Origin: Ridgeia piscesae
Taxonomy: Eukaryota > Annelida > Polychaeta > Sabellida > Siboglinidae
Length of the DNA: 64,000 nt
Direction of reading: 5' to 3'
Assembly: GCA_025642075.2 (NCBI GenBank)
Contig: JAODUO010000058.1
Coordinates: 443,501 to 507,500, forward strand
Of this stretch, positions 1 through 9,300 are shown in pieces (the stretch's first letter is position 1; each line of letters begins with the position of its first letter). The notes under the pieces are model-generated. The model had not been told where the DNA came from, ran no database searches, and was given only the letters and a program-made list of their open reading frames with translations. A program made the translations under genes and the position numbers.

Positions 1-229
1 GGTTTGATACACTCAGCTGTGGTTTGATACACTTAGCTGTGGCTTGATACACTCAGTTGTGGTTTGATACACTCAGTTGTGGTTTGATACACTCAGCTGT
101 GGTTTGATACACTCAGCTGTGGTTTGATACACTCAGCTGTGGTTTGACACACTCAGCTGTGGTTTGATACACTCAGCTGTGGTTTGATACACTCAGCTGT
201 GGTTTTTTATACACTCAGCTGTGGTTTGT
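1..229. repeat. 20-bp minisatellite (GGTTTGATACACTCAGCTGT)n, cut by left edge
   Basis: About eleven copies with few substitutions. It probably lies in the next ERCC6L intron. The last copy has a T-run expansion. Confidence 0.95.
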
Positions 230-888
230 GCTGGACGTTTATCGTGAATACTGTTTTGCCTACAGCTATCATTTATTGCAGCATGTATAGTATATCGTAT
301 GGTGTGTATCGTGATACACCAGTATATCATTCCGACCCTTGCCTTACCTATGATGTGTCTTAATGTGTGGACTAAATAGTGAGTTATCACACAAACATGA
401 ATAATAATAAATAATAATAATACACTTTATTTATACACTAAAAATCCAAAGTACAAACTCTGATCAGTAGTGTTGACAAGATTATAACATCATAAGAAAT
501 AAATATATTAAAAGTACAAGTCAAACTTGAAGACAATTCATCGAACGATGTGATTGACCTCAGTAAAGAGAAATGTCAACTAGCCGCAGCATGATTTAAT
601 TATTAATCACAACTGACACTAACAAGCTAATGGAGACAATTAAAGGACCGGTTCCACTGAATGGATTTCCTGGATTACATTCCGCATCTACCGGTAATTG
701 CATTCACTGTGGGAAATCCCAAATTGTACACCCACATATACAATTCATTATACACACACATTTAACGAATGTGCGGTATGATAACACAAATGTTAATTAA
801 TTACATGACAAATGCTTTGCATTCAACAGGTAAATGTCAGTGCAACCAACGTGTCTTCGTGGTGGTACCCCCTGCGAGGTGACACCAT
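230..888. other. Non-repetitive AT-rich sequence without recognised gene
   Basis: There are short ATA/AAT runs at 400-425, and nothing else I can name. Minus-strand ORFs here show no family resemblance. Confidence 0.5.
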
Positions 889-925
889 TATATAAGGTGG
901 GGCCGTTGTCTCCCAATTTCATTCT
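889..925 (+). promoter_or_regulatory. TATA box and initiator of small plus-strand gene
   Basis: TATATAAGG at 889-897 is followed 32 bases later by TCATTCT (919-925), a perfect YYANWYY initiator with its A at 921. The spacing is right for a core promoter. A second possible initiator, TCAGTT, starts at 931. Confidence 0.6.
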
Positions 926-1009
926 GTTCTTCAGTTGATTGAAGAAGTAGCACGAGCACGTGCAGCTTAGTTCTCTCAAACAAAACTGCATATTTGCTTC
1001 TATACGAAG
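921..1009 (+). other. Predicted non-coding first exon of the small secreted-peptide gene
   Basis: It runs from the initiator to the donor CGAAG|GTAAGT. It has no ATG in frame with the precursor before the splice. The call is inferred from the promoter and donor positions; no transcript evidence is available. Confidence 0.45.
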
Positions 1010-1173
1010 GTAAGTTGTTCTTCTTTTTTACGCAGGATCGTTTTTGTTGCAGCAGTAATGGCAGCGTTGGTAAATTCTTCTTTTTTGATAGATATGCTTG
1101 CTTATGTGTTTGTGAACCGGATACTATCTACGTACATGTTTACTTATGCATGGTCCTTTTTGTTACAGCAGAA

Positions 1174-1608
1174 ATGGCAGAATTGTGGGAAGCAGCGAAG
1201 ATGCTGGCGATAATCTTCACACTACAGATTTTGGCAAACAACACAGCCACTGGCCATCCAATGCTGACATCGAGCGAGACGTACGGAGACATCTCAACGT
1301 CTTCTCACACCAAAGACATGGCCAGAAACAAACGCTGCACAGGCATGTCCTTCGATAAGAACTTCTGCAGACCTAGCTTGAAGCTGGACGAAACCATCGA
1401 CATATTGAAGAAGCTATTCCGCGTAATTCACAGAAGACAAAGAAAAACCACAGCCAAAGACACGTTCGCCATCATCCGCACACGTAAAGAAAAACGCTAC
1501 TCCAGTTGGTTTGCACGACCGCGAATATTCCGGTCCGATCTCGGTAAACGCAGTATTCGAACATTGAATGACCGTTCGTGGTTAACGAGACCCAACCAGG
1601 AAAAATAA
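1174..1608 (+). CDS. Candidate secreted peptide / neuropeptide precursor, 144 aa
   Basis: The start ATG at 1174 lies five bases after a strong acceptor (TTTTTGTTACAG, ending 1168). Upstream there is a non-coding exon at about 921-1009 with donor AAG|GTAAGT and a TATA promoter. The N-terminus has a hydrophobic core, MLAIIFTLQILA, like a signal peptide. Dibasic sites follow: NKR before CTGMSFDKNFC (two Cys, possible disulfide ring), ILKK, RRQRK, EKR and LGKR. Cleavage at EKR and GKR would release YSSWFARPRIFRSDL with a glycine amide donor. This architecture is typical of neuropeptide precursors, but I do not recognise the family. The frame ends at TAA 1606-1608. It lies opposite the presumed next intron of ERCC6L, so it is probably a nested gene. 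It could instead be another small secreted protein or a chance ORF. Confidence 0.55.
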   Translation: MAELWEAAKMLAIIFTLQILANNTATGHPMLTSSETYGDISTSSHTKDMARNKRCTGMSFDKNFCRPSLKLDETIDILKKLFRVIHRRQRKTTAKDTFAIIRTRKEKRYSSWFARPRIFRSDLGKRSIRTLNDRSWLTRPNQEK

Positions 1609-1699
1609 CAATCCTGTATTCGTACTGCCGATCACGGACTTTGTATCATACATACACACGCACATATATTTCTTCTGTGCAAACAATTTAAATAGGAAC

Positions 1700-2020
1700 T
1701 GACAAAGCTGCTTTAATCCCAGTGTTGGTTGTGGTATTTTGCAGCGACATCAAGATCGGATCACGTGTCTTTGTCTAGTATAGTCAGAAGCTAGAGGGTT
1801 AACTCTTGAAATTGTGTAAGGATCACGTGGATCCTGTGTACTGACATATGTGCTTATCTGTTGGAACCAGTCAGACGGACGCGGTTAATAATCAATGCGT
1901 AGACAGGATTTATGAATTAGGATTAAGGATAGTCAGGATTGGTATTATCTTTAGTTAGGTTAAACAAAAATGTTACTATCATAATCAGTTAGGTTAGTTA
2001 ATGTTGCAGTAATTAATATA
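1700..2020. repeat. Diverged direct duplicate, copy 1
   Basis: It shares ordered blocks with 2650-2960: a 'GCAGC.ACATCAAG....CACGTGTCT' block and a 'GGTTAGTTAATGT' block at similar spacing. This is either an old segmental duplication or two copies of one unknown element. Confidence 0.5.
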
Positions 2021-2509
2021 TCACTCACTCATTCGCTCATTTACATATGGGTCTTGCGACTTAATTAACACGACTTGGAATGTAATTAGACACATAGATA
2101 TGTTCCTTACAGATGGTTTGTGCTGCTGATTGCTTTTACAAAAGGTGACATACTAACATTTAATTAAGAGACACACGTGTGTATAAATATAACATCGGAA
2201 ATGCTATGCATTGTTCCGTGACAATGACTATGTAGTACCAATTCCTTCTCTTCCTGTTGTGCTGGTTGTTTTACCCCCAGCTGCGTTCTCTGGGAAAAAC
2301 TGGTTCTGTCATAATAGCAATTGTGTGATTAGGGAGTGGTAATTGCTCTCCATTGTTGGGAAAAGCATGTACTACGTGTGTGCGATAAGATTGTTTTATA
2401 TAATGTAATATAATATAACATATTTCTGCAGATGAGCTGGTATCAACTGAGATGAGTCGTATGTTCAAATGTGCTTCAGGGATTTACAACATATTGTTGT
2501 TTAATCCTT

Positions 2510-2515
2510 AATAAA
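2510..2515 (+). terminator. Possible polyadenylation signal AATAAA
   Basis: This is the first plus-strand AATAAA I noticed downstream of the candidate peptide gene, about 900 bases after its stop. It is weakly supported; a closer non-canonical signal may be used. Confidence 0.2.
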
Positions 2516-2649
2516 ATACATGACAAATTGTTCCGTCTGTCGTATTGTCTACAAAGTGGCCAAACATCTGCTTCCGCACATTAATTGCAGCGGGGCTAAA
2601 TTGTTCCACGAAAAGTAATGATGGTGTTTGACTGAACAGTTCTGAGAGG

Positions 2650-2960
2650 TGTATAAGGTGTTTTGGGCAGTGATATTTAGCAGCAACATCAAGTCCAGAA
2701 CACGTGTCTGTGCAGCCAAAGGTTACAGCCATTAGACTCTGTAAGAAACTCACTGTGAAATCATGCCCTGGATGATATGAATTGACTGACATAGGTACGT
2801 ATTCGTTGAGACCAACAAAGCAACTGTGATGAATGGCTGATGTGTACACGGGTATTATGAATGAGGGTTTAAGATAATTCTTATGACTACTTCAGCTAAA
2901 GATAGTTGTTACCATAATTAGTTATGGTTGAGGTTAGTTAATGTGGTAATAATTAGGTCG
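2650..2960. repeat. Diverged direct duplicate, copy 2
   Basis: Partner of 1700-2020; block order and spacing are conserved while the intervening bases differ. Confidence 0.5.
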
Positions 2961-3055
2961 GGTTGTAGCTGTGGTTAGGGTTAGGGGAGTTAGTATTACT
3001 TATGGTAAGACTGCCAACGAATATGCCATCAATCACCCTGCTAGGCAACATTTCT

Positions 3056-3179
3056 CCCTCCCTCCCTCCGTCCGTCCGCCGTCCGTCCGTCCTTCCGTCC
3101 GTCCATCCCTCCTTCCCCAGGGGTAATTCAATGACTGACTGACTCACTGACTGACTGGCTGACTGACTAACTCACTCAC
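3056..3179. repeat. Composite (CCCT)n-(CCGT)n-CCAGGG-(TGAC)n element, copy 1
   Basis: (CCCT)n then (CCGT)n, then a short core around CCCCAGGGGTAATTCAATG, then (TGAC)-type repeats. The last repeats form the splice donor of ERCC6L exon 14. The same composite recurs at 3862-4058. Confidence 0.85.
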
Positions 3180-3369
3180 CGGAACGGATTCTCTGACTCC
3201 CCAGTGGCCTGCTTGGTGATGGAGTTCTTGAAGATCTGTCTGCGGTAGATCTTTTCCTCAACACTACCGCATGTGATGAGGCGGTACACGACTACGTCCT
3301 TCTCCTGACCAATGCGGAAGGCACGGTCCACGGCCTGCGCGTCCGTCGCCGGGTTCCAGCTCGGATCAT
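3180..3369 (-). CDS. ERCC6L: ERCC6L exon 14 (motif VI), last visible exon
   Basis: 190 nt encoding [39 protein letters not shown] and [19 protein letters not shown], ending NPF plus two bases of Arg. [11 protein letters not shown] is motif VI with its arginine fingers. The donor CCG|GTGAGT sits on a (TGAC)-type microsatellite. Reading past it gives an immediate TGA, so splicing to an exon left of the window is expected. Confidence 0.95.
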
Positions 3370-6300
3370 CTGAGATGAAGAGACTAGGCTAGCGCTGTCG
3401 ATCGCCAATTTGCGCCATAGGCGAAACGGTTTGCTATTTGGCGAAAATAAAATAAAACTCTTCGCCAAAATGGTAAAACGTTATTTTGGTCATTATTATT
3501 GACGTTATTATGGCTGTATTATTCATCGCCTGGTTCTGTTGAAGTTGCCTAAACGATTGCATATCGCACCGACCCAAATTATACAAATAACCAGTCAGTG
3601 TGACATGCCAAGCAGGGTATACAATAAGCTCGGATCATCTGAGAGGGAGAGATGTGTTTATCTGACCAAAACATACATCAGGGTCTATTCGCTTCTGGAC
3701 ATTTGAAATTCAAAGTAATTCAAGACTTTAAAAGGCAATTTGGAAAATAAATGCAAGACTATTTTAACAACAGATTTAATATTAATTCACTTGTAACCAC
3801 CATTTACTCATCCTGACAGATGGGCTAATAATAATTTTGATTGACAACAGTTTGACAACCTTTCTCCCTCCCTCCCTCCCTCCCTCCCTCCCTCCCTCCC
3901 TCCCTCCTCCTCCCTCCCTCCTCCCTCCGTCCGTCCGTCCGTCCGTCCGTCCGTCCGTCCGTCCGTCCGTCCGTCCGTCCGTCCGTCCGTCCGTCCGTCC
4001 GTCCGTCCGTCCATCCCCAGGGCTAATTCAATGACTGACTGACTGACTGACTGACTGAGGCTTTCCTAGATTAAGTTGGAAAATTCAAGGTGTTCAAGGC
4101 CTTGAATTTGGTCCAATAAAATACAAGGCTTTTCTATAAGTCCAAGGCCCAGAACGGAACTTGTGTATGTACAATAAGACAGAAAATACAAATATAATCA
4201 CCAGTTTTACAAAGAGACATTGGGAGATCAACCGTCACTCAGATCAGACTGGTCGCCATTGTGAGACCACCCCCTGGCACAGAACAGTTCTTGTGGTCCA
4301 TGGCTGAGACGACACTGAACCGCCATTGTTTTGCCAAGACAAAGCCGGATTCATAGGTGAAATTTAGAACACAAGAGCAGCTTTTATAAGCTGTGTAATG
4401 ATAAAGTTTATCTAATAATAACAGGGAATATTTAACAAAAAAGTTGCAGAAGACGACTGGGAATAAACCTAATGGTGGGGCACAACGGAACTGCTATAAG
4501 ACAAAAACTGAGCAGGTTCACCAGGTAGTCATTTAAACAGTTGGGTGAACTGGAGCGAATGAAACTGACAAAACAATAATGTTTGTAAACGCCATTAAAT
4601 TACTTCTCCAGGCCTCAGAGAAATAGCAATCACCACGCATGCAACAAACTAAATGCGAATGAAACTGACAATTGTGAAATGGCAACAAAAGGTTTCCAAC
4701 ATTGTGAACTTACAGATAATGACCCTATCGGCTGCTGTGATGGTGAGTCCAACGCCTCCAACCTGAAAGAAACACACCTTGCAATCAACATGTACACAGC
4801 CGTTATTCTCAGCCTACATATACTTGAGAAACTATAACGTTCAACGCCATTAAAATGAATCCACACGAAAACAGACAGCTTGCTACAGACAATTCCATAT
4901 TGTTTAGAAAATTCCATGCCTTCTTAACTTCAGCTGGTTTGAGATAATTTCAAATAGACAATTGTAAAACAACAAGACATATAAACTAGTGAAAACGTAT
5001 CAATTGATCCATAAAAAACACTAGGGTTGTTAGCAGGTCGTTTGAGCAGACAAAAAATTATGAGGTAGAACTGGAGACTAACAACTTTAAATGTTGTAGT
5101 CGTACTATAAGCTGCAATTTAGAGTGCAAGATGGTCATCGACATTGACTGTTCCTTTTAGTAAATAAAAAAATGCTGAGGTATCATTGTAAAGCTCATAT
5201 GATCTGTGTAATCGACAGATTCAAAAGGACCCATTTGTAGGTCGCCTTATGACACATCTACACACCTGTGTTGACACATCTACACACCTGTGTTGACACA
5301 TCAACTCACCTGTGTTGACACATCAACTCACCTGTGTTGACACATCAACTCACCTGTGTTGACACATCAACTCACCTGTGTTGACACATCAACTCACCTG
5401 TGTTGACACATCAACTCACCTGTGTTGTCAGCAGGAACACGTTAATAGACGTGTCATTTGTGAACTTCTCAATGATCTTTTCTCGCTCAGGCAACTGGCG
5501 GATTGAACCGTCAAGCCGGATGATTGAATGACCCTGGCAACAGAACGGTTGCTAGAGTCAGAGTGATTTAAAGGGATGATTGAATGACCCTGGCAACAGA
5601 ACGGTTGCTAGTCAGGGTGATTTAAAGGGATGATTGTATGACCCTGGCAACAGAACGGCTGCTAGAGTCAGAGTGATTTAAAGGGATGATTGTATGACCC
5701 CGGCAACAGAACGGTTGCTAGTCAGGGTGATTTAAAGGGATGATTGAATGACCCTGGCAACAGAACGGTTGCTAGAGTCAGGGTGATTTAAAGGGATGAT
5801 TGTATGACCCTGGCAACAGAACGGTTGCTAGAGTCAGAGTGATTTAAAGGGATGATTGAATGACCCTGGCAACAGAACGGTTGTTAGAGTCAGGGTGATT
5901 TAAAGGGATGATTGTATGACCCTGGCAACAGAACGGTTGCTAGAGTCAGGGTGATTTAAAGGGATGATTGTATGACCCTGGCAACAGAACGGTTGCTAGA
6001 GTCAGGGTGATTTAAAGGGATGATTGAATGACCCTGGCAACAGAACGGTTGCTAGAGTCAGGGTGATTTAAAGGGATGATTGTATGACCCTGGCAACAGA
6101 ACGGTTGCTAGAGTCAGGGTGATTTAAAGGGATGATTGAATGACCCTGGCAACAGAACGGTTGCTAGAGTCAGGTGATTTAAAGGGATGATTGTATGACC
6201 CTGGCAACAGAACGGTTGCTAGAGTCAGGGTGATTTAAAGGGATGATTCTATGACCCTGGCAACAGAACGGTTGCTAGAGTCAGGGTGATTTAAAGGGAT

Positions 6301-9300
6301 GATTGAATGACCCTGGCAACAGAACGGTTGCTAGAGTCAGAGTGATTTAAAGGGATGATTGAATGACCCTGGCAACAGAACGGCTGCTAGAGTCAGGGTG
6401 ATTTAAAGGGATGATTCTATGACCCTGGCAACAGAGCAGTTGCTAGAGTCAGGGTGATTTAAAGGGATGATTGAATGACCCTGGCAACAGAACGGTTGCT
6501 AGAGTCAGGGTGATTTAAAGGGATGATTGTATGACCCTGGCAACAGAACGGTTGCTAGAGTCAGGGTGATTTAAAGGGATGATTCTATGACCCTGGCAAC
6601 AGAACGGTTGCTAGAGTCAGGGTGATTTAAAGGGATGATTGAATGACCCTGGCAACAGAACGGTTGCTAGAGTCAGAGTGATTTAAAGGGATGATTGAAT
6701 GACCCTGGCAACAGAACGGCTTGCTAGAGTCAGGGTGATTTAAAGGGATGATTCTATGACCCTGGCAACAGAACGGTTGCAAGAGTCAGGGTGATTTAAA
6801 GGGATGATTAAATGACCCTGGCAACAGAACGGTTGCTAGAGTCAGAGTGATTTAAAGGGATGATTGAATGACCCTGGCAACAGAACGGCTGCTAGAGTCA
6901 GGGTGATTTAAAGGGATGATTGAATGACCCTGGCAACAGAACGGCTGTTAGAGTCAGAGTGATTTAAAGGGATGATTGAATGACCCTGGCAACAGAACGG
7001 CTGCTAGAGTCAGAGTGATTTAAAGGGATGATTGAATGACCCTGGCAACAGAACGGCTGCTAGAGTCAGGGTGATTTAAAGGGATGATTGAATGACCCTG
7101 GCAACAGAACGGCTGTTAGAGTCAGAGTGATTTAAAGGGATGATTGAATGACCCTGGCAACAGAACGGTTGCTAGAGTCAGGGTGATTTAAAGGGATGAT
7201 TGAATGACCCTGGCAACAGAACGGCTGTTAGAGTCAGAGTGATTTAAAGGGATGATTGTATGACCCTGGCAACAGAACGGCTGCTAGAGTCAGAGTGATT
7301 TAAAGGGATGATTGAATGACCCTGGCAACAGAACGGCTGCTAGAGTCAGGGTGATTTAAAGGGATGATTGAATGACCCTGGCAACAGAACGGCTGTTAGA
7401 GTCAGGGTGATTTAAAGGGATGATTGTATGACTCTCAAGTTCATAATTATGTAATAAAACATATTTGTAATGAAATGTAGCCACAGAATTGTATGAAATA
7501 ACTAAGTTAACTGGATTAATTAAAAATTATGTATATTACAAAGAGTTTGAAATTTTAAAAGGATCTCTTTAATAAAAATAACATAATCTACTCTGTAATG
7601 TAAGTTCACATTCTGCAAACAGGTTATTCATTTTGTAACTTCATAATCTGAGGATAGTTTTTGTAATGATTATGGAAAATTGGTAATATCACACAGCCCT
7701 GACATGAACTCTTGATTCATACACTAGATGGCGCCACTGTGGCAACTTACTCACCCAACGTATGTGATGACGACGAAACATCCTGCAATTTACGAATGAT
7801 AAATGACAACGAAACACTCGCCCATGAAATTATTAATATATTTTTTGTCTCTGCAAACTTAAGCGACAATCCTTTAATGTTTAACAAGATTTTACGATTG
7901 TCATAAGCGAGCAATAACTTGGACCCACCCTTTCATCGAGGATCTTGGTGATGATGTCGAGAACTTTGAGAGACTGCGAGAAGATGAGACAACGATGTCC
8001 TTCAGTCTTCAGCCTATCAACAAGCTTGATGAGAAAGACGAGTTTGCCCGACTCAGTGACAAGGTCCTGAGTCTTGATGTTGTCAATGTGGACAGCCGCA
8101 CATTCACTGGCGAGGTCAGGGCTGAGACGTCCTCCTTTCATTACACTGCAACATTCACAGGTAAGTTTAATGAATCTAAAACATTGAACATTCACAGGTG
8201 AGTTCAATGAATCTAAAACATTGAACATTCACAGGTGAGTTCAATGAATCTAAAACATTCACAGGTGAGTTCAATGAATCTAAAACATTCACAGGTGAGT
8301 TCAATGAATCTAAAATACATTCACAGGTGAGTTCAATCAACCTACAACATTCACAGGTGAGTTCAATGAATCTAAAACATTCACAGGTGAGTTCAATGAA
8401 TCTAAAACATTCACAGGTGAGTTCAATCAACCTACAACATTGAACATTCACAGGTGAGTTCAATCAACCTACAACGTCGAACATTCACAGTTGAGTTCAA
8501 TCAACCTACAACATTGAACATTCACAGGTGAGTTCAATGAATCTAAAACATTGAACATTCACAGGTGAGTTCAATGAATCTAAAACATTCACAGGTGAGT
8601 TCAATCAACCTACAGCATTCACAGGTGAGTTCAATGAATCTAAAACATACACAGGTGAGTTCAATCAACCTACAACATTGAACATTCACAGGTGAGTTCA
8701 ATCAACCTACAACATTGAACATTCACAGGTGAGTTCAATCAACTTATAACATTGAACATTCACAGGTGAGTTCAATCAACCTACAACGTCGAACATTCAC
8801 AGTGAGTTCCATCTCCTACAACATTGAACATTCACAGGTGATTTGCAAGAACAAACATTGAACATTTATGTGAGTTCAATGAATCTAAAACATTGAACAT
8901 TCACAGGTGAGTTCAATGAATCTAAAACATTCACAGGTGAGTTCAATCAACCTACAGCATTCACAGGTGAGTTCAATGAATCTAAAACATACACAGGTGA
9001 GTTCAATCAACCTACAACATTGAACATTCACAGGTGAGTTCAATCAACCTACAACATTGAACATTCACAGGTGAGTTCAATCAACTTATAACATTGAACA
9101 TTCACAGGTGAGTTCAATCAACCTACAACGTCGAACATTCACAGTTGAGTTCAATCAACCTACAACATTGAACATTCACAGGTGAGTTTAATCAACCTAC
9201 AACATTGAACATTCACAGGTGCGTTCAATCAACTTATAACATTGAACATTCACAGGTGAGTTCAATCAACCTACAACATTGAACATTCACAGGTGAGTTC

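Noticed and set aside
797..991. Minus-strand segment CYFFNQLKNRMKL as possible next PICH exon (family motif RYFSKQELRELF)
   Set aside because: No AG acceptor directly before it, similarity is weak, and it overlaps the promoter and first exon of the plus-strand gene.
2508..2849. 113-codon minus-strand ORF
   Set aside because: No family resemblance, no PICH C-terminal similarity, and it overlaps one copy of a non-coding duplicate.
5517..7431. CRISPR-like regular repeats
   Set aside because: Units are directly tandem with no unique spacers, and the host gene is eukaryotic.
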